From Armatimonadota bacterium (lineage in GTDB: Bacteria > Armatimonadota > Fimbriimonadia > Fimbriimonadales > GBS-DC), in contig JAUQOS010000015.1 of the NCBI GenBank assembly GCA_030550775.1, positions 1 through 35,568 of the forward strand: a stretch of DNA of 35,568 bases, read 5' to 3'. Made by a program: the position numbers and the translations under genes. The notes under the pieces are model-generated. The model saw only the letters and a list, made by a program, of their open reading frames with translations. It did not search any database and had not been told where the DNA came from. The number at the start of each line of letters is the position of its first letter. Positions within the stretch are counted from its first letter, which is position 1. Shown one piece after another: positions 22,333 to 30,622 of this stretch.

Positions 22333-25167
22333 CTATCGCCGTGCCTGCCGACACAAATCCGCAAACGCGCAGTGGCGGCAGTAATCGCCAGGAAGCGGCG
22401 CAATCTCTGCGCGGCGCAACCGTTCAATCGCCTCGGTTAACTTTTCTTGCAGTCGCTGCTCCGCCTGACGCCAGTGTGCCTCCCCCATGCCGATACACTG
22501 CTCGCGATCTTCCCACGCTTGAGCACGAAAGCGCTGGAGCAGAGCTGGATGATTGGGCACAAACCGTACGCGCCTGCCCGCTTTCAGCCGATCATACGCC
22601 AGCACCACATGGGCGTCGCGCAACAGAGTGCGCACAGCGTGCAGGTACAGCAGCCCTTGCACAGCACGCCCCTCTAAAAGGTCGCTGCGTTCAGGCACAC
22701 CGCCCAGTTTGTAGTCTAACACCACTGCCACTTGACGGTCGGGGCTTAGGTCAATACGGTCAATCACGCCCGCTATCGCGATCTGGCTACCGTTGTTTAG
22801 CGGATAGAATACTGCGCGCGGCGCGCCAGAGTTGTGCAGCGGCTCAAGGCGAACACGCTCGTCGTCATCGCTTAGGGGCGCACCGAACGCCCACTCACAT
22901 GCATGAGGCACCACGCCGAACGCAGCGAGGTATTGCGGCTCGCGCCAGCCGAAGCGACGCACCAGCCGCTGCACCAGCGCGTACAACACCTGCAACTGCC
23001 ACTCGGGCAGGTCGGGGCGCTCGTCTTCTAAGAGCTGGGCAAGCTGTTGGGTCAGCGTCTCGATCCAGTGGGCGGGGTCAAGCGTGCGCGGGCGTTGGCG
23101 AACCGCGCGACAAAGGGTAGCATGGGCGATGGTGCCCACCTCGGCGAGGCTTAGCCCGCGCGATAGCAGGCGCACCTTCAACACATAACGGGCGAAATGC
23201 TGGAACGGGCAACGCACCAGCGTCTCCAGCTCGGTGGCGCTGAAGGGGCGGTCTATGGTCGCCACGCGGGCGCGATGCGCTTGATTGCGCAACAGCAGCG
23301 GCGGCTCGGCGTAAGCAGGCGGAGCACTCAGCGACTGGTCATAGGGGTGCAGGCAGGCTTCTGGATGGGGGGCAATCTGCTCCAAGCTATAAAAGCGCAC
23401 CTCCACCCTGTACCTGGCTTTCAGTTCTTCCAAGTAAAACGAGGGCAAGGCGTCGCTTTCGCCGTGCTGGGTGCGCGGATAGCTAAGATAAAGGCGTTCG
23501 CTGGCGGCGCTTAGGAGGCGCTGAAACAGCATTGGCTCGCCTGCTTGATAGTCGGCGCGTGTGGGCAGGTAGACGCGGTGAGTGCGGAGAGCTTGGTTGA
23601 GCGCGTGTCGCTCCGCCTCGCGCAAGAAGGGGTCGTCTGGATGGCGACGGGGCAGGGTACCTTCCAGCACCTGCAGCGCACACCCAACGCGAATTGGTGC
23701 GAAATCAGCATACTCCATCGGCAGCAGGCGCACGCCTGTGTCGCCCAGTGTGTGTTGATAGCGCGCCGTGCCCACCAGCCGTTCCAACAGGTGCAGGGTT
23801 TGTGTGGCGTTGCGCCGTTGCCATTCGTGTGTATAAGCATCCACCAGCTGCACGAAATTGACAAGGTCGGTGTCGTGTTCCTGGGTGGAAGTGACGCCCT
23901 CCAGCATCAATGCAAGGTTGCGTACGACTTCGGGCAGCTGCGTAGGCAGCCTCTGACGCCATTCGTTCAGCCGTTGCAAGAGGCGTTGCACCTCTTGGCT
24001 GGCAGTGCGCTGCATCGCCAGCTCCAGCCATGCGATGGCGGGCAGCCGCCGTCGCACGCGCTCGCGGAGCGTGTGCAGGGCTTCGTGGCTTAGCGCCAAC
24101 ACGGGGTGTGCCAACCACTGAAGCCAATCCTCGCCGTTACCTGTGCCCAACAACAAGCGCAGCCCGCTCATCAACCAGCGCACGCGCCACGAGTGTGTCA
24201 GCGGTAGGCTCAGCTCGCCCTGCAGCGGAATCTCGTAGCGCGCCCCAATCACCATGAGCGTCTCCGCCAGCGATTCAGGCTGACGCACCAACAGCCCAAT
24301 TTCGTGCCAGTGCAGCCCCTCGTGGCGCAGGCGCAAAATCTCGCGGGCAACTACTTCTACCTCCGCCAAGGGGTTGGGGGTATCCAACAGCACCAGTTTG
24401 GGTGCGGGCGAGGCGGTGACCACCACGCGCTGCGTTTGAAACGCTAGCCCCTGTTGCGCCAAGCGTTGGAGAATGACTTGCGTGGGCGCGTAGCGTTCGG
24501 GGCGTTGCGGATCGTCCAGTAGGGCGAGTGCCACTTGCGTGTGCCGACCGAGTCGCTGAAGCGCTTGCAAGTCAAAAGTGGTCAACTCGGTGAAGCCTAC
24601 CAGCAATAGCGGGGGCAGCGGTTCAGTGAGGCTTTCGAGAGCGCGCAGCACTTGCTGGAGCGTGCGTTGCGGTTCGGGCAGCCCGCCGGTCTGGAGGGCG
24701 CGTTGCCACTCCCGCCATAGCAGGCACAACTCGCTGGTTTTCACGTGCCACTCCTGCAGCAACTCAGGCTCGGTGAGTTCTGCTAAGAGGGCGTGGTGCT
24801 GCGCCACTGCAGCGGCGCCTTGCTCCAGCAAATCGGGGGTCAATCCATCAAGGCTCCAGCGACAGAAGTTATGTGCCAACGCGTTGTGGAACTGGGGCGA
24901 GGTGCGCACCTTGCCAAAATAGGCGTTGGGCTGAAGGAGTTGCTCGGCTAGGACGCCTAGCAGGGCAACCATCTCGGGGGTCGGCTGCGTTAGGAACGGT
25001 GCGCCCGTGATGGTACGCAGGAAACCGTGCCAGTCGGTAGCGGTATGTTCAGTTTCCTGAAGCAGGCGCGCCGCTCCTGCAGGCGCCACTAGGCGGCAGT
25101 TCGCTCCCACTACGCGGCGCGCCTCCTGAACCAAAGCCCTCATCGGCGCGCCTAAAAAGACCTGCAT
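22333..25167 (-). CDS. AddB/RecB-like PD-(D/E)XK nuclease with Fe-S cysteines
   Basis: 944 residues. The C-terminal part is a PDDEXK_1 nuclease: D803 in GVIDRID, D818-Y-K820 (the D/E-x-K pair) and QGLLY (837-841). Four Cys, C653 (RCPFQHF), C930, C933 and C939 (CRHCAFADLC), match the iron-sulfur staple of AddB-type nucleases. The N-terminal region resembles an inactivated UvrD-like helicase, with VGFTELTTFDLQAL and LDTPNPLAEVEVVAREI. There is no Walker A GxGKT motif at the N-terminus, where AddB normally has one, so it is unlikely to bind ATP there. AddA is not in the window. Likely role: end processing in recombinational repair, alone or with a distant helicase. Start ATG 25167, or 25143. Confidence 0.82.
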   Translation of the reverse strand: MQVFLGAPMRALVQEARRVVGANCRLVAPAGAARLLQETEHTATDWHGFLRTITGAPFLTQPTPEMVALLGVLAEQLLQPNAYFGKVRTSPQFHNALAHNFCRWSLDGLTPDLLEQGAAAVAQHHALLAELTEPELLQEWHVKTSELCLLWREWQRALQTGGLPEPQRTLQQVLRALESLTEPLPPLLLVGFTELTTFDLQALQRLGRHTQVALALLDDPQRPERYAPTQVILQRLAQQGLAFQTQRVVVTASPAPKLVLLDTPNPLAEVEVVAREILRLRHEGLHWHEIGLLVRQPESLAETLMVIGARYEIPLQGELSLPLTHSWRVRWLMSGLRLLLGTGNGEDWLQWLAHPVLALSHEALHTLRERVRRRLPAIAWLELAMQRTASQEVQRLLQRLNEWRQRLPTQLPEVVRNLALMLEGVTSTQEHDTDLVNFVQLVDAYTHEWQRRNATQTLHLLERLVGTARYQHTLGDTGVRLLPMEYADFAPIRVGCALQVLEGTLPRRHPDDPFLREAERHALNQALRTHRVYLPTRADYQAGEPMLFQRLLSAASERLYLSYPRTQHGESDALPSFYLEELKARYRVEVRFYSLEQIAPHPEACLHPYDQSLSAPPAYAEPPLLLRNQAHRARVATIDRPFSATELETLVRCPFQHFARYVLKVRLLSRGLSLAEVGTIAHATLCRAVRQRPRTLDPAHWIETLTQQLAQLLEDERPDLPEWQLQVLYALVQRLVRRFGWREPQYLAAFGVVPHACEWAFGAPLSDDDERVRLEPLHNSGAPRAVFYPLNNGSQIAIAGVIDRIDLSPDRQVAVVLDYKLGGVPERSDLLEGRAVQGLLYLHAVRTLLRDAHVVLAYDRLKAGRRVRFVPNHPALLQRFRAQAWEDREQCIGMGEAHWRQAEQRLQEKLTEAIERLRRAEIAPLPGDYCRHCAFADLCRQARR

Positions 25168-25182
25168 CCCCGTGAGAGCTCG

Positions 25183-25188
25183 ATTTTA
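25183..25188 (-). promoter_or_regulatory. Possible -10 TAAAAT for the AddB-like gene
   Basis: On the minus strand TAAAAT lies 15 nt upstream of the ATG at 25167. No -35 match. Confidence 0.3.
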
Positions 25189-25317
25189 CCACAAACTGTC
25201 ACCTCCGAAACCCATGCGCAGGGCAGGGGCGCTTTATAAAGACTCAACTGCCAACAATGCCCCAACCAAGCTATCACGAACGTGTGGGGTGATTCCGCTG
25301 AGCGGTGCTAAAATGCC

Positions 25318-25403
25318 TTTGTAAACCCTGCCAGCTATTGTATGATTGCGTGCCCGCGAGACGTGCTACCCGAGCCGGTTGTGCTTTAGCGTTGCGGGCA
25401 GGA
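25318..25403 (+). other. Possible small structured transcript in the intergenic region
   Basis: TTGTAA and TATGAT (25341-25346), 16-17 bp apart, look like a promoter. Downstream, TGCCCGC (25351-25357) and GCGGGCA (25394-25400) can pair across 36 nt. CCTGCC (from about 25327) could compete with it by pairing with GGCAGG (25397-25402). There is no coding content and no similarity to an RNA family that I know. The evidence is weak. Confidence 0.2.
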
Positions 25404-25482
25404 TTGTTGGCTGTATGTCAAGGAGAAACTTACAGCAGAAGGAGCGGGATCACAAAATCAACTCGTTCTGCCCCTTCCGTAA

Positions 25483-25604
25483 GGTTCCCCGCACGTCGGG
25501 GGAACCGACCTCGGCACGGTTCCCCCTCCTCCGTAAGGTTCCTCCCGCGGAGCGAGGGGAACCGAAAAAACGCACTCGGTTCCCCCTACGGCGTAGGGGG
25601 AACC
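25483..25604. repeat. Cluster of three GGTTCCCC/GGGGAACC hairpins
   Basis: Three inverted repeats share the ends GGTTCCCC and GGGGAACC: 25483-25506, 25517-25564 (with an inner CTCCG/CGGAG stem) and 25578-25604. The last is a perfect palindrome with 13-bp arms around one base. The units are separated by 10-13 bp. They lie in the 654-bp noncoding region between the AddB-like gene and the quinoprotein gene. The rest of that region (25168-25480, 25605-25784) shows no gene that I can support. Confidence 0.7.
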
Positions 25605-25784
25605 TGAAGGAGGGGGTTCGAGAAAAATCCGTCTCTGCCTTCTGCTTGAGGGGCTGCAAGTGGGGAAAATGCGCCCGCGGCGCCCGAGTTTGGGGTAGAA
25701 CCGTGTACCCTTATCAGATCTCAGGGAAGAGGATTGGCAAAACTCAAGCGGCGGCGTTGGCAGTTGAAGCAGTGCCGCGTACCC

Positions 25785-25812
25785 TTGTCAGGGGGGTGGA
25801 GCAGGGTATAAT
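25785..25812 (+). promoter_or_regulatory. Sigma70-type promoter of the quinoprotein dehydrogenase gene
   Basis: TTGTCA (25785-25790), 16-bp spacer, TATAAT (25807-25812). The start codon at 25822 lies only 9 nt after the -10 box and no ribosome-binding site fits between. The transcript would have no leader or one of 1-3 nt. Confidence 0.7.
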
Positions 25813-25821
25813 CCCCGCGTT

Positions 25822-27069
25822 ATGAACCGGCAGTTCGTGCTCGGTTTCGGCTTAGGCATGCTAACCACAGGCGTTCTCATCGGTTGTTTGACTGCCCAAC
25901 GCCCTGCAGCGCCGCGTACACCCCCCACAGCCTCTGTGAGCACCGCCACACAAGGCGTGCGTGGACCTGGCGTGCCAGCGTTTTGGGTACGCCCCGGCTA
26001 TCGCGTAGACCTCGTTGCAGAGAACCTCGGCAACGCGCGCTTTATGGAGTTCGACGACAAGGGCAATCTGTACCTCAGCCGCCCGCAACGCGGTGATATT
26101 CTGACCCTGCGCTGGCGCGGCAACCGCTACGAGGTCGTCAATACCTTCGTGAGTGGGTATCCCACCGTGCACGGTATGCACTTTGCCGATGGCTGGCTAT
26201 GGTTTGCCCAAACAGGCGCGATCCACAAAGCGCGTGACCTCGATGGCGACGGCAGAGCTGATGAAGTGCAAACCGTCATTCCCGAAGGCAAGCTGCCCAA
26301 AGGTGGCGGACACTGGTGGCGACCAATTTTAGTGACGGACAAGTACATCTACACAGCGATTGGCGACTCAGGCAACATCAACGATGAAACTGCCACCGAG
26401 CGTCAGAAAATCTGGCGGTTCAACAAAGATGGGACGGGCAAAACGCTGTTTGCCAGCGGCATCCGCAACACCGAAAAGCTGCGCCTGCGCCCTGGCACCA
26501 ACGAAATCTGGGGAATTGACCACGGTAGCGACTGGTTCGGGCGCACTCTGGGCGAGCAACCCTTGCGCTTTCAGCCCATCACCGACTACAACCCCCCAGA
26601 CGAACTCAACCACTACCAAGAGGGCAAGTTCTATGGGCATCCGTTCATCGTGGGTAACAAGCTGCCGCGCATCGAATACCAGAATCGCAAAGACATCCTC
26701 GAGTTAGCCGACAAAACCGAGCCGCCCGCGTGGAGCTTCGGGGCGCATTGGGCCGCCAACGGTTTCACGTTCGTCACGAAAGACCACTTTCCAGGACATA
26801 AAGGCGACATGTTTGTGGCGTGTCGCGGTTCGTGGAATCGTGTGGTGCCCGACGGCTATCGCGTGGAGCGCGTATTGTTTGATTCCGTCACGGGCAAGCC
26901 GTATGGAAGCCTCACGATTGTCAAAACGCTGACTGCCGACAACCAAGTGTTGGCACGCCCTGTGGACTGCGCAGAAGCCCCTGATGGTACAATTCTGTTC
27001 AGTTGCGATACCACAAACCGCATTTACCGCATCTCTTGGGTTGGAGGTCGTGATGCGAAAGGCAATTAG
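25822..27069 (+). CDS. Quinoprotein-type sugar/sorbosone dehydrogenase (beta-propeller)
   Basis: 415 residues. A signal-anchor (VLGFGLGMLTTGVLIGCL) with a possible lipobox-like Cys is followed by a Pro/Ala/Thr-rich linker and a six-bladed propeller of the PQQ-dependent glucose/L-sorbosone dehydrogenase type. Markers are a calcium loop DLDGDGRADEV, GGGHWWRPI, SGIRNTEKLRLRP, EIWGIDHGSDWFG and GHKGDMFVACRGSWNR. Members oxidise sugars or aldehydes in the periplasm; the substrate is not deducible. It overlaps the next gene, a c-type cytochrome, by 17 bp, which fits an electron-acceptor pairing. The ATG is fixed by the promoter next to it. PQQ synthesis genes are not in the window. Confidence 0.82.
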   Translation: MNRQFVLGFGLGMLTTGVLIGCLTAQRPAAPRTPPTASVSTATQGVRGPGVPAFWVRPGYRVDLVAENLGNARFMEFDDKGNLYLSRPQRGDILTLRWRGNRYEVVNTFVSGYPTVHGMHFADGWLWFAQTGAIHKARDLDGDGRADEVQTVIPEGKLPKGGGHWWRPILVTDKYIYTAIGDSGNINDETATERQKIWRFNKDGTGKTLFASGIRNTEKLRLRPGTNEIWGIDHGSDWFGRTLGEQPLRFQPITDYNPPDELNHYQEGKFYGHPFIVGNKLPRIEYQNRKDILELADKTEPPAWSFGAHWAANGFTFVTKDHFPGHKGDMFVACRGSWNRVVPDGYRVERVLFDSVTGKPYGSLTIVKTLTADNQVLARPVDCAEAPDGTILFSCDTTNRIYRISWVGGRDAKGN

Positions 27070-27583
27070 CGTGGCAGGGTTGTTGGCTGCTTGCGTGGGC
27101 GCGAGTGTGGGCGTAAGCAGCGTGCGCCCTGCGCCCCTCAAGGCGGTTGAGGTCTACGAGCGCAAGTGCAGTTCCTGTCACGGCAAGGAGGGTGAACTGC
27201 TGGGGCGCAACTTCGAGAAAAAATACGCCTCCGATAGCGAGTTGCGCGAGGTTGTGGAAAGCATGCCAGGCGCCATCGGCATGCGCCCGCAGGAACTGGA
27301 TACGATGATAGCATATGTGCGCGCGATTAGTCGCGGCGAGCCGTTCCTCGTGTGGACGGAGCGCAAGGGAGACATTTTAGAGGGCGAAGTATCACCCGGC
27401 AGGGCGACCGTGCGTGCCCAAGTGGGACGCACATCACTCAAAGTGGAACGCCCAACGCCCAATCGCTGGCGCGTGGAACTACCGAAGGGTATCCAGCCCG
27501 GCGCCGTCGAAATCATAGCGCAGAGTGGCAAGGTGCGTACCACGCTGCGCCTCAAGGACTCCCCCTACAGCCACACGCGATAG
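27053..27583 (+). CDS. Small c-type cytochrome, probable electron acceptor of the dehydrogenase
   Basis: 176 residues from the ATG at 27053, preceded by GGAGG 5 nt upstream; the longer open frame from 26984 lies inside the previous gene. A signal peptide (RKAISVAGLLAACVGASVG) is followed by one heme-binding CSSCH (in YERKCSSCHGKEGE) at about residues 41-45. The sixth ligand is probably a Met in SMPGAIGMRP. After the cytochrome domain (to about residue 95) is a beta-rich segment of about 75 residues with no family I recognise. It lies next to, and overlaps, the dehydrogenase gene. It would be exported and receive covalent heme c. Confidence 0.85.
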   Translation: MRKAISVAGLLAACVGASVGVSSVRPAPLKAVEVYERKCSSCHGKEGELLGRNFEKKYASDSELREVVESMPGAIGMRPQELDTMIAYVRAISRGEPFLVWTERKGDILEGEVSPGRATVRAQVGRTSLKVERPTPNRWRVELPKGIQPGAVEIIAQSGKVRTTLRLKDSPYSHTR

Positions 27584-27586
27584 TGT

Positions 27587-28504
27587 TTACGCGGCTAAAT
27601 CGGTGAGCGCGTTGCGCGCGATTGCGTTCTCAGGGTCAATATCCAGCGCGACGCGAAAATGCTCGCGTGCCTCATCGGCGCGCCCCATGTCGCGCAAGGT
27701 GATTGCCAAGTTCAGCCGCGCCTCCAGATAGCGTGGGTTGATCTCCAACGCCTTTTGGAACTCCTCAATCGCTTCTGTTTCGCGCCCCAGCGCCGCTAAC
27801 GCCATCCCCAAGTGGTTGCGGATGTCGGCAAAGTTCGGTCGGATTGCCAGCGCCTTGCGATATTCGGCAACGGCTGCCTCAAAATCGCCCCGGCGGTAGC
27901 ACTCGTCGCCTAGCCGAGCGTGATAGAGCGCGTCGTCGGTACTGGTGGCGCTGAGCGTTTCAAACAGCGCGATTGCTTGGTCAGTGCGCCCCGCGCGGTC
28001 GTGTTCCAGCGCCTGCTCAAAGCGCGCGCGGTCAAAGCCTGAGTCGAGGGCCAGCGCTTCCTCAATGCGTCGCAGCCCCTCGTCGCGGCGCCCACTTTCA
28101 TACCAAAGAATGCCCTGATACAGCACCGCTTTGGCGAAGCGCGGGTTAATCTGCAACGCCTCCTTCAGGTGATGGAGAGCGCGGTCATAGTCGCGCAGTT
28201 TGCGCAGTGCCACCGCGATGGAGAAGTGTAAATCGGCGTAGTGCGGGTGGATTTCCAAGGCGCGCTCAAAGTGCTGAACCGCGACGGCATACTGCCCCCG
28301 ACGCAGCGCGGCTTGCCCTAGCTGCGCATGCGACTCGGCAATGTAAAAGCGCGCCAGCTTTTGCACCATCACATCGCGCGTCTCGGTCAGCGCGTGCTCA
28401 AAAAGCTTCAGCGCGTCTTCGAACTGACCGTCGTCGTAGCACTTGATACCCGCGTCATACGAGGGGCTTCGACCAATCCCTAAAATCTTTTGTAAGAACG
28501 ACAT
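27587..28504 (-). CDS. Tetratricopeptide-repeat protein
   Basis: 305 residues made almost wholly of about eight TPR units, e.g. GQYAVAVQHFERALEIHP, RDYDRALHHLKEALQINP and GDFEAAVAEYRKALAIRP. No signal peptide or membrane segment is present, so it is a cytoplasmic scaffold of unknown partner. Start ATG 28504 with GGAGG 7 nt upstream is preferred to an in-frame upstream start at 28588, whose sequence is not conserved-looking and runs into the ubiD stop region. It lies 62 bp after the UbiD gene in the same direction and may share its transcript. The 3' end is 3 bp from the convergent cytochrome gene. Confidence 0.85.
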   Translation of the reverse strand: MSFLQKILGIGRSPSYDAGIKCYDDGQFEDALKLFEHALTETRDVMVQKLARFYIAESHAQLGQAALRRGQYAVAVQHFERALEIHPHYADLHFSIAVALRKLRDYDRALHHLKEALQINPRFAKAVLYQGILWYESGRRDEGLRRIEEALALDSGFDRARFEQALEHDRAGRTDQAIALFETLSATSTDDALYHARLGDECYRRGDFEAAVAEYRKALAIRPNFADIRNHLGMALAALGRETEAIEEFQKALEINPRYLEARLNLAITLRDMGRADEAREHFRVALDIDPENAIARNALTDLAA

Positions 28505-28566
28505 CCGCACGCCTCCGTGTGTATGGAGATTATCGGCACAGAAGGCGGGCGTTTTTAGAGGCGTAC

Positions 28567-30045
28567 CTACAGCCCCAGCTGATCCCAAATGGCGTCAATC
28601 TTCGCCTTGACCTCTGGACTCATGCGAATGACTTCGGGCCACTCGCGGGTGAAGCCCTCTTCCTTCCATTTGGTGGTGGCGTCAAAGCCGATTTTGCTGC
28701 CGTAGCCCACATAGGGGCTGGCATGGTCTAACACATCCACAGGTCCTTTAACGATAAGCGTGTCGCGTTCGGGGTCGACATTTGCGCCCCAACGCCACAG
28801 CACCTCGCCCAAATCGTGCACGTTCACATCCTCGTCGAACACCACGATGAACTTGCTGAACATCAGCTGCCCCAAGCCCCAAATAGCGTTCATCACCTTA
28901 AAGGCATGCCCCGGATAGCGTTTGCGGATGCTCACAAAGCAGAAGTTGTGGAACACGCCCTCCACGGGCAGGTTCATATCCACGATTTCAGGCACAGTGA
29001 GGCGCACCAACGGTAGGAACAGCCGCTCGACCGCTTTGCCCATCCAGCCATCTTCCATCGGGGGCACGCCCACAATCGTGGCGGGGTACACCGGCTTTTG
29101 CCGATGGGTGATTGCCGTCACATGAAACACGGGATAGTAGTCGGCAAGGCTGTAGTAGCCCGTATGATCGCCGAAGGGGCCCTCCAAACACCGTTCGCCA
29201 GGGTTGATGTAGCCCTCAATAACAATCTCGGCGTTAGCGGGCACTTTGATGTTGACCGTTTTGGCGGGCACGAGCTCAACGGGTTTCTTGCGCAAAAAGC
29301 CCGCGAACATCAGCTCATCGATGGCGGGGGGTAACGGCGCGATGGCGCTAAAGGTAAGCGCAGGGTCATCACCCAGCACCACCGCCACCTCAATCGGCTT
29401 GCCTTGCTGCTCGGCGTGGTGGTAATGTTCCGCGCCTACCTTATGGATTTGCCAGTGCATTGCGGTGGTGCGCTTATCCAGCACTTGAATGCGATACATG
29501 CCCACATTGCGCTTGCCCGTGTTGGGGTCGTGCGTAAACACCAGCGGCAGCGTGATATATCGCCCGCCGTCTTTGGGCCAACAATGCAAAATCGGAAACT
29601 CGAACAGGTCTACCTCATCGCCCGTTTTGACTACCTCTTGAGAAACGCCTTCCTTCACGGTGGTGGGGGGCACGCTGCGGGCAACCTTGAGCAGCTTGCC
29701 CAGCTGAGGCATAATCTCGGGAATGGCGCGCAGCTTGCCCAGTAGTCCACCTTCCAGTTGGGGTAGTTCGGGCTTAGTAAGCTCCTCAATCTCGCGGGCG
29801 ACAGTTTCGTAGTCATCAACGCCTAACGCAAGGCTCATGCGGCGTTTGGACCCCATCGTGTTGATGGCGACCGCGATATCATAGCCCTTGGGACGCTCAA
29901 TCAGCAGCGCGGGACCGCCCGATTTCATCACGCGGTCTGCCACTTCGGTAATCTCAAGGTAAGGGTCTAACGGATAGTGGATGCGCTTAAGTTCGTTCTC
30001 TTGCTCCAGCCGCAGCAGGAACTCTTGAAAGTCACGATATGCCAT
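28567..30045 (-). CDS. ubiD: UbiD-family decarboxylase (prenylated-FMN type)
   Basis: 492 residues, the normal length. UbiD enzymes reversibly decarboxylate aromatic or alpha,beta-unsaturated acids, using prenyl-FMN made by UbiX. Visible blocks are the N-terminal MAYRDFQEFLLRLE, GGPALLIERPKG, ILHCWPKDGGRYITLP, a segment with GPFGDHTGYYSLADYYP containing active-site acidic residues, and VNVHDLGEVLWRWGAN. Menaquinone-pathway UbiD proteins look like this, but substrate cannot be told from sequence. ATG at 30045 with GGAGG 7 nt upstream. ubiX is not adjacent. Confidence 0.93.
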   Translation of the reverse strand: MAYRDFQEFLLRLEQENELKRIHYPLDPYLEITEVADRVMKSGGPALLIERPKGYDIAVAINTMGSKRRMSLALGVDDYETVAREIEELTKPELPQLEGGLLGKLRAIPEIMPQLGKLLKVARSVPPTTVKEGVSQEVVKTGDEVDLFEFPILHCWPKDGGRYITLPLVFTHDPNTGKRNVGMYRIQVLDKRTTAMHWQIHKVGAEHYHHAEQQGKPIEVAVVLGDDPALTFSAIAPLPPAIDELMFAGFLRKKPVELVPAKTVNIKVPANAEIVIEGYINPGERCLEGPFGDHTGYYSLADYYPVFHVTAITHRQKPVYPATIVGVPPMEDGWMGKAVERLFLPLVRLTVPEIVDMNLPVEGVFHNFCFVSIRKRYPGHAFKVMNAIWGLGQLMFSKFIVVFDEDVNVHDLGEVLWRWGANVDPERDTLIVKGPVDVLDHASPYVGYGSKIGFDATTKWKEEGFTREWPEVIRMSPEVKAKIDAIWDQLGL

Positions 30046-30090
30046 AGTGAACCTCCATAACGGTTATCAACACACGCTACAACAGCAAGG

Positions 30091-30323
30091 AGTATACCTA
30101 ACCCGGTTGCTACTGCTACCAGATTCCTCGCCTGCGGCTCAGGATGACAAGTATTGTAGGCAAACAACTTTGTCATTCCGAGCGCAGCAAAGGGGCTCAA
30201 CTGGGTTTTGCCAGAGATTCCTCGCCTGACGGCTCGGAAGGACAATTTCGTCTCACCTGCAGCTCGGAAGGGCAAGCACCTTTTGCGCTAAAGCCTCGTC
30301 ACCCCAAGCGAAGCAAGGAACCT
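30091..30323. repeat. Block of dispersed AGATTCCTCG / TGTCATTCCGAG repeats
   Basis: In this 340-bp gap between ubiD and DUF2905 there are several copies: AGATTCCTCG...AGGATGACAA (30121-30150), the inverted TGTCATTCCGAGCG (30171-30193), AGATTCCTCG...CGGAAGGACA (30214-30243) and degenerate pieces at 30257-30275 and 30299-30323. Similarity to the copy at 35385 extends upstream (TATACC, TTGCTAC). No gene is supported here. Confidence 0.7.
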
Positions 30324-30373
30324 TGCCTCCCAAAACGGATGGGCAGCACTGGGGTCATACCTGAGGGGTTGGG

Positions 30374-30379
30374 TAGAAT
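30374..30379 (+). promoter_or_regulatory. -10 box TAGAAT 7 nt upstream of the DUF2905 start
   Basis: TAGAAT is followed by 7 nt and the ATG at 30387; no ribosome-binding site, so leaderless transcription is suggested. Confidence 0.45.
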
Positions 30380-30386
30380 TCGAGTG

Positions 30387-30620
30387 ATGGGCACTGTGGG
30401 CAAGTTGTTGGTGGGGCTGGGCGCGCTGCTAGTGGTGGTGGGCATAATGCTGATTGGTTTGGAGCGATTGGGCATGCGCTCGTGGCGTATGCCGGGCGAT
30501 ATCGTCATCCAGCGCGACGGCTTCCAGTTCTACTTTCCGCTGGGCACCAGTATCTTGCTTAGCCTTGTGCTCACGGTAGTGCTCACTTTTTTGGCGTGGC
30601 TGTTGGGACGCGGACGCTGA
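30387..30620 (+). CDS. DUF2905 small membrane protein
   Basis: 77 residues with two transmembrane helices (about 5-23 and 52-72) and a short loop holding the family marker RMPGDIVIQRDGFQFYFPLG. DUF2905 proteins are widespread small membrane proteins without known function. The frame continues upstream to 30144, but that part is repeat sequence. The gene ends 2 bp before queA and is probably cotranscribed with it. Confidence 0.85.
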   Translation: MGTVGKLLVGLGALLVVVGIMLIGLERLGMRSWRMPGDIVIQRDGFQFYFPLGTSILLSLVLTVVLTFLAWLLGRGR

Positions 30621-30622
30621 CA

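Noticed and set aside
25483-25604. CRISPR array
   Set aside because: The units are inverted repeats of different internal sequence and length, not identical direct repeats with regular spacers, and no cas genes are present.
25346-25825. Reading frame of about 159 codons across the hairpin cluster
   Set aside because: It is formed by GC-rich repeats, its peptide is low-complexity and basic, it has no ribosome-binding site, and it runs into the promoter of the next gene.
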